A stretch of 64,000 bases of DNA from Syngnathus acus (GCF_901709675.1 NC_051095.1:3471956-3535955), one strand, 5' to 3'. Positions 26,130 to 36,823 are shown, counted from the first letter of the stretch. Notes: generated from the letters alone by a model not told the origin. Translations and numbers: made by a program.

Positions 26130-27050
26130 CAGGGGTGTCAAACATTTTTTTCGCGGGCCGCATTGTAGTCATAGATTCTTTCGGAGGGCCATTATGACTG
26201 TCAACCCAAATAAATGTATGAGCACCTCATATTATATACAGTCATCATCATCATCATCATCATCATCATCGGTGTAAAGTCCGCTTTCCAGGCGCCGCTG
26301 GGTTGAACTGGGTTCTCGATATGGCTGAGAATATTTTTGGAGCAAAACTTTTTACAGTCGGATGCCCTTCCTGACACCAACCCAAGGGGAAATTGATTTT
26401 CTGTAGGGGTTGACTCCCTTAGCCCATTCCTCTCCCGAGGAGCCCACTGGGCAGTGGTACTATTTAACCCATAGTTGGGGGCTGGTTCGTGGGCACCAGG
26501 GCGTGTCCACACACCGGTGGGCCTGCGTGCCGCACGTCTAGGGGCCAAACCTCCTCCGAGTCCCTTGTAGTTTAGCCTGGGTCCGTGTTATACCCAGTTA
26601 CCATGTGCCGCCGCGTGGAGGCACTACATAGGGCTTGCTGTTAGAGAGGCTATGTACTGGCAGGGAGAGACTTACGCACTCGGCTCTCCCGTTCGCATAC
26701 TGCTAGCCAGCGGTGAGGGTTGACAGTGAGAAGTGACATGCACTGGGCACTCTACCAACACACTAGACGCATCACAACAACCCGACTTGGTCTTATGAAG
26801 TCAGACACACTTATGAAGTCAGACACACTTTATGAAGTCAGACACACAGTCAGTCAAATATATATATAACTCGTTTTCAAATCAAACGAGTAAAAACTGG
26901 TCAAATATGGAGAAAAAAAGATATTAAAAGTGAAGATGATTAGCAATTCTAGTAATGACACGAATTTAATGCACAATTTGTCTTCGCGGGCCGCATGAAA
27001 TGATGTAGTGGGCTGTATCTGGCCCCCGGGCCTTGAGTTTGAGACTGGTG
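26130..27050. mobile_element. hAT-type MITE, left copy, with nested insertion
   Basis: The element starts CAGGGGTGTCAAAC and ends in a degenerate inverse (GAGTTTGAGACTGGTG). It is flanked by 8-bp near-identical direct repeats (GCATAGAA at 26122-26129, GCATAGAG at 27051-27058), as hAT elements are. The same element with the same flanks is at 32700-33015, so it predates the segmental duplication. Confidence 0.75.
26242..26866. mobile_element. LINE-like fragment with TCA microsatellite end, nested in the MITE
   Basis: This sequence is absent from the right unit, where the MITE reads straight through. It begins with a TCA trinucleotide run (26242-26270) and contains GGATGCCCTTCCTGAC, a block common in fish retroposon 3' regions. 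No reading frame is preserved. Its presence in one unit only dates it after the duplication. Confidence 0.55.
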
Positions 27051-27468
27051 GCATAGAGCATTGAAAAAGTCGTCACTTAAGTCGTCATCTCCATACAGGA
27101 AAAAAAAAAATGGCCGAATGACAGCACATACCTATCTGTTTGGGAGGGCAGAGTCCTGTCGCCCTCTGTAGGTGGACTGTGGTCACAACAGTGGGTTGAG
27201 GTAAAAAGCACTGAAGTAAAGGTGGCGATGGCAAGTCGTTCTTCAGTTCCCTAGTGGACAAAAAAGTCATTGGAAGATCAATTAAAAGTTCAAACAGCCA
27301 CAGAATATTGCCCTACATATGACTTGCACATATGTTCCTCCCTCCCATCTTTACCGAATACCAAAAGGTAAAGGTACGCAAGACGCCGGACCTGAGGTGA
27401 AGATGTGAATGCGAGAAGAGCCGCACGAGGACGAATTTCACAGATTTTTGTTTTATGTTTGTCCCCAG

Positions 27469-27599
27469 GCCAAAACGACGTGCTGATGGGAAAAGTAGAT
27501 CCCCAGGGAAAAGGACTCCTGACCCCGTCCAGCTTCACCCTCTTCTACAGGCCGGTGCACGACAAAGCTCTCGACCTCCTGGCGGCCAAAGGCTGCTGA
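27469..27599 (+). pseudogene. Orphan last exon of pcolce, right copy
   Basis: This duplicates 22122-22252, with acceptor (TTTGTCCCCAG), frame and stop codon all intact. It differs from the functional exon at three residues (KY to ND at the start, A to D near the end). The upstream pcolce exons are not repeated, so it can only be used if pcolce splices past its own last exon. The last residues form the end of the NTR domain. Confidence 0.8.
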
Positions 27600-28477
27600 C
27601 GTCTGACATCACAACCAGATCAGCCAATCAGAGGGGAGAGGGGCGGGGCTCCACAAACATGAATATATTGTAATACCCACTAAGATTCCGACTGCTCTAC
27701 AATAGCAGGATAATGTTATGTAATTTATGTTTAAAAAAAAAAAAAGGGTGTGATGCTGTTGTCCGGGTCAAAGGGGCAATTAAGTGCTTAATTTTGATTT
27801 GAACAAATTCCTCCATGAAGCAACATGCAAGACGGCTTGCACAGAAATAAATCCGTAATCATTTCCTGTACGCGGTCAATTCACCATTCAGTGCGTCTTT
27901 TATTTAACAATAACATGGTGACATAACCTCAGATGTCATACTTGAAGATTGTCATAGTTTAAATGCAAATTAAATTGTCCTCGTTTAAAGCTGTACAAGA
28001 CTTCCTGATTTAACATGTAAACAATCAACAACCTCACAGGCTTGTTTCGCTTGGACAGACTTTGCAGCAATGTGACAAGAGGAAGAAGCCTAGTTTGAAG
28101 GGAAAAAAAACAAAACAAAAAAAAACATGACTGCTATCTCACAAATGTGGACGACACCAACAAAATGACATTTTGCAAATTTAACGAAACGAGCCCAATT
28201 TGGATGTGTTTTGTTGCTAGCAGTTTAACCATTATTAGCTAAAGTCGCTGTAATTTCAAATAAGAAATGGACCGTTTCTTAACAAACCTGAATGATTTAA
28301 AAAAAAAAAAATTAGGTAGCTCCATATATAAAAACACTGTCAATCAAATGTTTGACCTGTTATTTTGCCAACTACTACTTGACATTGCAGCCAAATGTTC
28401 CTCAGAGAAAATAGAATCAAAATTTTAAATCATGAGTGCTGTCATCTGTTCATATCGCCAACAATGCCATGATACTG

Positions 28478-29514
28478 TCAAGGCTCAGCGGCCTCGGCGG
28501 CAGGCCGCTCGTCCGCCGCTACACGGTCGCGCGAAACCTCAGCGATCTTCCAGATGTTATCATCGGGGTCGGCATTGCAGAACAAACATGAGCAGACCGG
28601 CACGAGGATGCCGAGTGCCACGAATCCCATGATGACACCCGCCAGGATGTAGACTAGCGTCGTAGTCCAGAAGGCAAACTGGTAGAGTCTTTTGTCGCAG
28701 TAAGGCTCAGGCATTGTGATGTTCTTGTGGTAGTTGGGCTTGTATATGGAGTAGATCCACACGTTACCTAGAAGAAGGAATATGCAAAGTCGACAATCTT
28801 TAGTGATCCGTGCATTTTTTTCCCCCCCCTTAATATTGTAATTTAATATGATTATTTTTTTCAAGGAGTATTTTTTTAACTGCCAGCACAGTTAAAATAG
28901 ATATTTGACGTCTATAGTCGTCAATGGGAGTGAATGAGTTAACAAATTTGTATTACAATAAATATCGGATTTATTAGGTACTAATGGGAGTCTCAAAGTA
29001 GCAAGCACCATTTTGCCTCCAAGTGCGAAAAAGTTCCGCTACTCACCGGCGATGAACCAGGCGATGAGGAACACGGCCAACAGAGCGTTCCAACCCAGGC
29101 TGAGTCGGTAGAGCGGGTTCGGAGGGCCGTCTTTGGGCTGCCGGGCGCAGGGCAGGTAAACCGATATCACCCGCAGCATTGAGAAGACGCCCATCACAAT
29201 CAGGTAAATGGGAATGTAGCGTTGGCGGGGGCAGTCGTCCAGGTGCTCTGCCCCTGATGTCACCGAGTTATGTCACACTTACCGACTTGTACAATTAACT
29301 TGAAAGTTAGTACCAGTGTCACTCACCCACTGCGATCATAGCAATCGGGATGATGCACAAGATCACCTTTAGAAGCACTGAGGGGAGCATAAAGGAGAAC
29401 ATCAGGATTGTCTCCTTCCTCAAGTTGGTCGCTTTTAAGGAGTCTCTCACCTAACACGGGTGTTGACGTTTTCGGAATTTTACCGATTTGGTTCATGAGC
29501 ACATTGTCGGACAT
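28478..29514 (-). CDS. TMEM272-like four-pass membrane protein, copy B (full-length)
   Basis: This is the paralogue of the gene at 23202-24151, made by the tandem duplication. Minus-strand coding exons are 29484-29514, 29327-29377, 29047-29253 and 28478-28767, with consistent phases (192 aa). There are four hydrophobic segments and a soluble tail rich in Ala, Glu and Arg (WKIAEVSRDRVAADERPA) that copy A lacks through a nonsense change. The last membrane segment has diverged more than the rest and has gained cysteines (VPVCSCLFCN). It is probably the copy closer to the ancestral form. Its 5' region has been invaded by three transposon sequences. Function is unknown to me. Confidence 0.78.
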
Positions 29515-29717
29515 GATGACGGTCGGAGCTAAAGGTGAGGAGAAGAATTGGGAATTCAATCCAATTTCTCATCGTCGGTCTTCATTTCCTGCCGTTTCTC
29601 ATCACTGTGTTTACTTGGGATAACCTGACCTGTGCAGTGACGCAACACAAACTGCATCTCCAGCAACCAGCCCGTCTTTGTGTTTTATTAACATTGTCTT
29701 GAAATATGCCAGCTATT

Positions 29718-30117
29718 TACTGTTTTTCTCCATGTATAATGCGCCCCCATGTATAATACTAAAAATGGCAGTTTGATGCTGGAAAAAAGCCTGTACCCAT
29801 GTATATATAATACGCACCCAAATTTGGACTCCTACTTAAGTCCGTAAACGACATCAAAGTTCAGTGATAAAATAAGCACTTTGTATACTACAATACTCTT
29901 GTAATTTCCTAAATAAAGAGTTTGCAGTACCTTGTTGATTTTGCGTATGAATTGTTATAAATCAGGATATTGTTCTATATTTTTTATTTAAAAAAAAAAA
30001 TGTATCGATCGTAGAGCACTATATCGTGATGTATCGTGAATGAATCACAGCAGGGTTTAAGATATCGGCAAATATCGTATCGCGGTTCTTTGTATCGATA
30101 TGATATCGTATCGTGAC
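29718..30117. mobile_element. hAT-derived fragment replacing the upstream region of TMEM272-like B
   Basis: About 290 bp present in the left unit (24360-24630) is missing here and replaced by about 400 bp. The part from about 29830 to 30117 is an inverted copy of the left part of the hAT element at 31220 (shared GATATCGTATCGTGACAA-type ends and the TTGATTTTGCGTATGAATTG block). The outer boundary is ragged. Confidence 0.6.
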
Positions 30118-30268
30118 AAGTTTTTGGGGGGGGGGGGGGGGGAGCGACGTAAAAGCAATGCAAAACACACTTATCAGAAGCAAAACAACACAACCAAAAG
30201 TTTTAGCACCACACCCCATTTGACACAAACATCCTACGTGTCCACGCAAGTTGCTCTTTCCTCTTACC

Positions 30269-30560
30269 CAGCGGCGTGCCCAGGAATTTTTCCAGTAGGG
30301 GCGCACGCCCACAGGAAAAAAAATCGAACATCACCCACGCCGTTCGCTGATCGCTAAAACAACGTCCGGGAGGCAAACGGTGAATGGATAACATCGCGCA
30401 CATAGAATAGCGCAAGCACATTCGCGCAAGACCGAAAGAAAAAAACGGCATGAAAATGAAGAATCGAAAAAGCTTTTTTTTTTTTTTTTTCTACAACCGG
30501 GGCGCAGGGAGTCCTAACCGGGGCGCCGCCCCGGTTCGCCCCGGCTTGTCTACGCCTCTG
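30269..30560. mobile_element. Non-autonomous hAT element at a splice donor
   Basis: The 292-bp insertion has ends CAGCGGCGTGCC and TACGCCTCTG (imperfect inverted repeats). It is bounded by a perfect 8-bp target duplication CTCTTACC (30261-30268 and 30561-30568). The left unit has the empty site at 24800-24807. It contains a poly-T run and no coding frame. On the minus strand the duplicated target is the 5' UTR donor GGTAAGAG of TMEM272-like B. Confidence 0.8.
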
Positions 30561-30686
30561 CTCTTACCCGAACCGGCGCGGACGACCTCTTGCAGGGTTA
30601 AGCGTGGAAGATTCTCCGCTTTCTTGAATCACTGCCACACCGTGTGCATGCGGCAAAGTTGTGGTCGCTGGTCGGACCTCAGCTGA

Positions 30687-30694
30687 TGACGTCA
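30687..30694 (-). promoter_or_regulatory. CRE palindrome upstream of TMEM272-like B
   Basis: A perfect TGACGTCA matches 24919-24926 of the left unit. It lies just upstream of the putative first exon, whose donor is at 30568. Confidence 0.45.
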
Positions 30695-31219
30695 GAGAGG
30701 GAGGTTCGTCCCGCTGACAGGTGAGCTAAGAATTTGTTTTATAAGTTTTATTAGTTGTATTGTTTTTTAAATAGCCTAACATAAGAAAAAAACTTTTAAT
30801 CTTTAAAGTCATCTAATAATGCAGGCATTCACGATAGTACACTGTAAAATAAAATGGCATGTATTTAACGGTAATAAAAAATGTATTGAGCGAGAAAAGA
30901 AATGTCTTTGAGAAATAAGTTACACATCAAATATCCAGTCGGACTTCCCCCACAATTTTGTTAGAGGTAAAGGAAAAGATAGTGTAAATAAATAATGTGT
31001 AAATTGAAAATAACAGTTGAGTAAGTGGGGTGTACCTTTTCATGAATGCTGGCAACAAAAGTGAGCACACCCCAAAATGAAAATATTTCAATAAAGACTA
31101 ATCAGCCACTAGTGTTTCTGGCGGTATCATTTCCCATGACAAAAATTCTTAAATGGAGTCGCTTGTTCTATCAAATGACAGGAACATAGAGACGCACTCG
31201 AAGAAACAATAATATTCAC

Positions 31220-32049
31220 TAGGGGTGTAAATCGCGGGTTTTGTCACGATACGATATCATATCGATACAAAGAACCGCGATACGATATTTGCCGATATCT
31301 TAAACCCTGCTGTGATTCATTCACGATACATCACGATATAGTGCTGTACGATCGATACATATATATATATTTTTTAAAATAAAAAATATAGAACAATATT
31401 CTGATTTATAACAATTCATACGCAAAATCAACAAGGTACTGCAAACTCTTTATTTTGGAAATTACAAGAGTATTGTAGTATACAAAGTGCTTATTTTAAC
31501 ACTGAACTTTGATGTCGTCTTTAAATGTGCGGCGAGATTTGTGGTCCCTGAATATTTGATCACCGCATGGCAGGATTTACAAACTGCACGTGTCTTGTCC
31601 GTTGACTCGTTGAGTCATCTTTTCTTTGGAATCCAAAGTGCTTCCAAAGAATGACTTGAAGCCTAAAGGGGAGGAAATTTCCTCGTCTTTTTGGACACTA
31701 GCCATAGCACCAGCCCAGGAGCCGCGTACTAGTTGTCGACTCCCTTTTCACGTGCCTGCTCTGCTCACAACACAACACGCCGCTCACTGCTCCCGGAAAG
31801 AGGAAGCAAGCAACAATGAACTGGATTTCAAAATAAAGTCGCGTCTAATGTCCGAGGTCAAACACGGCGATATAAATCGATGTTTACGTTTAGCATCGAT
31901 GCCAATAAATCGTAGAGCCTTATATCGATTAATCGATGTGTATCGATGAATCGTTACACCCCTAATGTTTACGTTTAGCATCGATGCCAATAAATCGTAG
32001 AGCCTTATATCGATTAATCGATGTGTATCGATGAATCGTTACACCCCTA
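31220..32049. mobile_element. hAT element with duplicated right end
   Basis: The 830-bp insertion has ends TAGGGGTGTAAATCG and CGTTACACCCCTA. It is bounded by a perfect 8-bp target duplication ATATTCAC (31212-31219 and 32050-32057); the left unit shows the empty site. The last 85 bp are present twice in tandem (31881-31965 and 31966-32049). No intact transposase is visible. An inverted partial relative lies at 29830-30117. Confidence 0.85.
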
Positions 32050-32215
32050 ATATTCACACATCTGAGAAATGACATGAAAAGAAAACAAAACTTTGCAAAT
32101 GTACAGCAGTTGCAAGCATTTGGCATCGTCCCTATTTTGGTAGATTCAAATGAAAACACTCCAGGGGATGGCGCGGTTCTCGTTACCGCGTCAACCGGAC
32201 GAGCCGGCGAGGCGG

Positions 32216-33682
32216 CTACAAGTCCATCAGGCAGACGCTCGATGACGTCTCCACATAGACGCGACCTCCTGAACCTGAACGGCCTCCTCGTAGCTCCATC
32301 GCGTGGTCCCGACTCTGGTCGGTCGGCGTCGTGTGGAGTCGGGCGTGGCCCAAAATGGAGTCCCACAGGAGGCCTCTGCTCCAAATCTGCACACAACACA
32401 CTGTCATTCAAATAAACCCACCCGAGGCAAATGTTTATCATAACTGGAAGACGGCAAACCTCGACTGAGATGTGTGCGTCGGGGTATCTCCTGTAAAAGA
32501 TGGCTCTCAGGTGGAATTCTGGGTTTCCTTTGGCTTTAAACACCTGAGACCGAACGGTGGCGCTCTCACAACGAATGATGGCGTAAACATCGGGAGCTGT
32601 TGATCAAAGCGCCACATTTACGAGAGACGGGTATCGCTTCGCCCAAAATTTGTGTCACAAGTTGTTTCCTTTTTGTGCTAACATTAAGCTAGCATAGAAC
32701 AGGGGTGTCAAACATTTTCTTCGCGGGCCGCATTGTAGTCATAGATTCTTTCGGAGGGCCATTATGACTGTCAACCCAAATTAATGTATGAGCACCTCAT
32801 ATTATATCCAGTAAAAGCTACAAAACAAACTGACAAATAACTCGTTTTCAAATCAGACGAGTAAAAACTGGTCAAATATTTAAAAAAAAAAGATCTTAAA
32901 AGTGAAGACAATTCTAGTAATGACGCGAATTTGATGCACAATTTGTCTTCGCGGGCCACATAAAATGATGTGGCGGGCCGGATCTGGCCCCCGGGCCTTG
33001 AGTTTGACACTTGTGGCATAGAGCATTGAAAAAGGTTGAAGCCTCTAGTTAAGTCACTTAAGTCATCATCTCCATACAGGAAAAAAAAAAAAATGGCCGA
33101 ATGACAGCACATACCTATCTGTTTGGGAGGGCAGAGTCCTGTCGCCCTCTGTAGGTGGACTGTGGTCACAACAGTGGGTTGAGGTAAAAAGCACTGAAGT
33201 AAAGGTGGCGATGGCAAGTCGTTCTTCAGTTCCCTAGTGGACAAAAAGGTCATTGGAAGATCAATAAAAAAATCATACAGCCACAAAACCTTGCCCTACA
33301 TATGATTTGCACATACGTTCCTCCCTCCCATCTTTACCGAATACCAAAAGGTAAAGGTACGCAAGATGCCGCACCTGAGGTGAAGATGCGAACGCGAGAA
33401 GAGCCGCACGAGGAAGTGTCCGCTGGCTCCTGGCAGGTAGGTAGTGGGCAGCACCACGTAGGAGCCCGGTGCCAGCGTGGCCTTTAGCGTGATGCTGCGA
33501 GAGTCCATGTAGACGGAACTGGCCGCTTGCTCCACCACCCGCTGCACTCGGCTGCAGCGGTTCTCCTCCGCCTGAAGGTCAAACCAGGCGGGGTGCAGAG
33601 TTCAAAGTTTCACCATTTAATCGATATCCAGAAATGCTATGAGGGTAGAGTGAGTAAATAAATAAATAAATTTAAAAAAAAT

Positions 33683-33739
<57 letters not shown>

Positions 33740-33766
33740 AGATTATAAATAAATAAATAAATAAAT

Positions 33767-33827
<61 letters not shown>

Positions 33828-35984
33828 CATATATATATACATATATATATATACATACATTTTATATTATATAAATAATATTAAAAACAAACAAATACAT
33901 AAATAATGGGTTTCGGTACAAAAGCAAAAATAAATATTTCAAAAAGTAATAAGCTCAAACGTCTTCCCCGAAAGGCTGTTGGTGAGCTCACCTTGAGCAC
34001 CTCAAAACCGATGGGCAGGTTGTCTCCTCCGCCGTCCTTCCTTCGTATCCTCTGGTCCTCCTGCTGCAGACACATGAGCACCTCCTCCTCGTGGCCTCGG
34101 ATCTCAAACATGAACTGCGAAAGAAAATTGAGGGGGACGCTTGCGTTCAAGCTTGTTCCCTCCCGCATGAAAGATTCAGAGTTGCTTTACTTGTGGATTG
34201 TGCAGGAAGGTGTCCTTATGGTTGATACATCCTCCGCATCGGCTCCTCTTGTCCATCTGCGCCTCCCGGCCTCCGTTCTCCTCCTCCTCACTGTCTCCAT
34301 TTCTCCCTTCCTCAACCGGATCCTCCTTCCTCCGGCTCAGCACGCAAACGGCCGACGGAGGCCTACTGGGGCACGATGGCGCCGGGGCCCACTCTCCGTA
34401 GCAGCGCACCTCCCTCCAGTGGGAGCTGGGCCACAGGAAAGACCTCTCCACCAGGCGGCACACCACCACGTCCGTGAAGTAGCCACAAAAGTCCTCAAAG
34501 TCCATCCTGGAGGAAGGACAGGATCCACGTTCACAGCGAGGAAAACGTCACTCGGAATTTTTGTTTCTCATGAGTAAAAGATCAGTTACAGTTTCTCGAA
34601 CCTGCAATACATTTAAACGTTTGTTTATGATGTGAATAAATAGCTACCAGAACTCGCCAACATCCCGAACGACAAGTCCCATCTTCTCTCTCTCTGCACG
34701 GCTCATCTGCTGCCACTGCTGTGACCTGCACAAGGGTTAAAAAAAAAAAAATCACAATCACTCGATTTTACCAGAAAATTGTAAAAGGTTTTAGTGGGCC
34801 CCTCACCGCTGACTCCAAGCACCCGTCCAGTCGGTAGTGCCCCAAGGGTTCCGCATGCGCACCAAGAACAGTCTAGATGTTCCGCTTCCCTTCCACACCT
34901 TCCTCACCGCCGTCACCCCGTAAGCGTGTCCCCTCACCAGCCCGCAGTCCATCACTGACTCCACCGTCTCGCCTTCAGACGGCTGGCAATGTCACCAAAA
35001 CAAAAAAGTCCTTTTATGGCAAGTTACCAATGCCAGTTTCCGCTTGTTTATCAATTACCCGAATGGAGCATGTGACGAGGGCTTTGTGTTCGTGGGCCTT
35101 GGCCAGCGTCTGAAAGAGAGACTTCCTTTGGTCGGCGTGCAGGCTGAGGGTCTCGCGTTTCAGGCTGAGAGGCTCCGAAACCCCCCCGGTGAAGTCGATC
35201 AGAGCCTCGGCCGTGTTTCCTCCCTCCAAAGCCTCGTAGCATCCATTTAGCCTGCGAGAACACCGGCCGTGACAGATCCGCGTCAACTTATGCGATATCA
35301 GCTTCTTGGTGGAGGTCGCAGAGTGACCAACTTGGCATAGGCCTTCTCCAGCAGGGCGCTCCAAAACTCTCTGGGCGTGGCCGAGCGACAGAAGAGCAGA
35401 ACCCCGTCGCTGCTGACTGGCAGGCGGTCGTCCACCACCACGTCCAACCAGCGACCGAAGCGCCAGAAGCGAAAATGGAAGATCCCTGCGTACAAATCTG
35501 GACGCTTGGGGTTCCATTCTTGGTGCATGTGGTCGGGGATGACCTTGGCGGGACGAGTGGAAACAATCAGATCGAGCCGCCAGTAGATTAAAAATCTGTA
35601 TTCGAATGATGTTTCTCGTACTTTTTTCCACAAGGTGGGCTCGGACGCCAGACAGGAAATGGCGGCCACCATCCAGCAGTTCCCCAAACTTCCTTGGTGC
35701 AGATCACGCGTGCTGATGCCGTCAACAAACAGACGTGGGTCCTTGCAGATCTCCTGGGATGGAAAGATGCGGCAATGAGCCAAAACCCGTCCAGCGTCAC
35801 GAAGCCACACCGTCCTCACCCGCGGCCTCTTCCAGGTCAGCCCTGGCGGCGGCGCCCTTTTGTAGAAGAGCGCCTGGGCGGCGGCAGGGAACTCGGGGTC
35901 CTTGAACAGGGCGCCGCGTCGGAGGCACGCCCGCCGGAGCTTGTGGAAGCTCTGATCTTGGAAGTCACTCACTCGCTCTGTCAT
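32216..35984 (-). CDS. Calpain-5-like cysteine protease with C2 domain
   Basis: This is a non-classical calpain (PalB/TRA-3 type), a calcium-regulated intracellular cysteine protease lacking EF-hands. Twelve minus-strand coding exons: 35820-35984, 35622-35753, 35332-35543, 35059-35251, 34807-34982, 34648-34725, 34191-34506, 33992-34114, 33375-33571, 33115-33233, 32460-32596, 32216-32386. Phases join to 672 aa (CAPN5 is 640). The catalytic Cys (LGNCWMVAA), His ([11 protein letters not shown]) and Asn (MRNPWG) are all present, so unlike CAPN6 it should be active. Domain III contains CINHKDTF; the final three exons form the C2 domain. The exon 34191-34506 carries an acidic/basic insertion of ~35 residues before that motif. 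The start ATG (35982-35984) gives MTERVSDFQ; upstream 5' UTR exons are not placed. Its C2 exons are duplicated at 25648-27430. Subtype within teleost capn5 paralogues is uncertain. Confidence 0.9.
32700..33015. mobile_element. hAT-type MITE, right copy (uninterrupted)
   Basis: This 316-bp element has ends CAGGGGTGTCAAAC and GAGTTTGACACTTGTG and the 8-bp flanks GCATAGAA/GCATAGAG. It is the same insertion as 26130-27050, without the nested sequence, and lies in a calpain intron. Confidence 0.8.
33660..33870. repeat. (AT)n microsatellite in a calpain intron
   Basis: Two long AT runs (about 33686-33735 and 33772-33860) are separated by an AAAT run. This is simple sequence in the intron between calpain exons 33375-33571 and 33992-34114. 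Confidence 0.95.
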
Positions 35985-36823
35985 ACTCGTCTTGGTAGTG
36001 GAGGAATCCACGCAACAAATGTTAGTTCTTCTACTTCGACTCAGTAAGACGCTTTAAAATGAGTCATTTTTCATAGAGTTGCCTGCATCGTGATGTCTCC
36101 ATGTGTTGCCCCATCGTTTGTGTTCCAACATCCATTGCTTCGAAAACCACGACTATCAACGTTAACTTTTAGCATTAGCATTTCAATGGCATTTTCCATT
36201 ATATGTTAGCATTTAGCTGGAAGGCTATTCTTAAGGCGCAGCTGTTTTAAATACACAAGATGTATTTCTCTTTGTTCTATGTTTAGTTCGACAGTCAACT
36301 TCAAGTGGGAGAGGCATTTAACACCTTGAAAGCATCCTAAGTTTCTTCACTCAGATCTCTCTGATCCAAATAAGCAAACTTTTACCTTCTCCACTTCCTC
36401 AGATGGCCTAATTCATCCTCCACTTTTCCTCTCGCGATTCAGTCTTCCTAAGCTTGGTTCTTTTTCCCGTGATGCTTCCAGGATTCATCCCCACGTGTCC
36501 AGCTTTGTACCTGGAGGACAGATGTGCCTGCCGGGTGCACGTCGCTTCCAGGATGAAGGTGTGAGAGACCGTCTTTATCTGTATGGCAAGGAAGCTCAGG
36601 GTGGTGGTGACTGCAGTGTAACTCTATCCATCTGCACAAATACACACACACACAATAGACAGTCAAAACGCAAGGTGACATAACACACCGTTGATCACAA
36701 CAGCGACACGCTACAATTACACAAGAAACACTTGAGTTTCAGACATTCAAGATGAACACTTTAACCTCACTCACCTGTTTGTGGACGCTTAGGCTGCATG
36801 ACTTTTCCAAGGGACAGTCCGTC

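Larger units (their letters stand above)
22084..27430. repeat. Segmental tandem duplication, left unit
   Basis: This 5.35-kb unit aligns along its length with 27431-33413, in the same orientation. It holds the functional last pcolce exon, TMEM272-like gene A (minus) and the C2-domain exons of the calpain-5-like gene (minus) without the upstream calpain exons. The right edge cuts inside a calpain coding exon, at the shared sequence GCCGCACGAGG (27420-27430, matching 33403-33413), where the next base jumps to pcolce intron sequence. Only this unit has the LINE-like insertion at about 26242-26866. Confidence 0.93.
25648..27430 (-). pseudogene. Orphan 3' exons of the calpain-5-like gene (C2 domain), left copy
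   Basis: Three complete terminal exons (27132-27250, 25892-26028, 25648-25818) and the last ~40 bp of a fourth (to 27430) duplicate those of the calpain at 32216-35984. There is no protease-domain exon attached. Splice sites and frames are intact through to the stop, and substitutions are few. One is Arg to Cys at a position that is basic in the right copy and in CAPN5 (CCE here, RCE there). It is either a decaying duplication relic or a distant alternative 3' end for the calpain transcript, which reads toward it. The hAT MITE and a nested LINE-like insertion lie in its intron. Confidence 0.8.
27431..33413. repeat. Segmental tandem duplication, right unit
   Basis: This 5.98-kb unit aligns with 22084-27430. 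It contains the orphan last pcolce exon, TMEM272-like gene B and the functional C2-domain exons of the calpain. It is larger because of three transposon-derived stretches absent from the left unit (29718-30117, 30269-30560 and 31220-32049). Units differ by scattered substitutions and small indels, so the duplication is not very recent. Confidence 0.93.

Noticed and set aside
33906-34577. Plus-strand 223-codon frame
   Set aside because: Antisense shadow over calpain exons 33992-34114 and 34191-34506, which have splice sites and clear similarity on the minus strand.
36448-36681. Minus-strand 77-codon frame upstream of the calpain
   Set aside because: No family similarity. It might overlap a calpain 5' UTR exon, but I cannot support coding.
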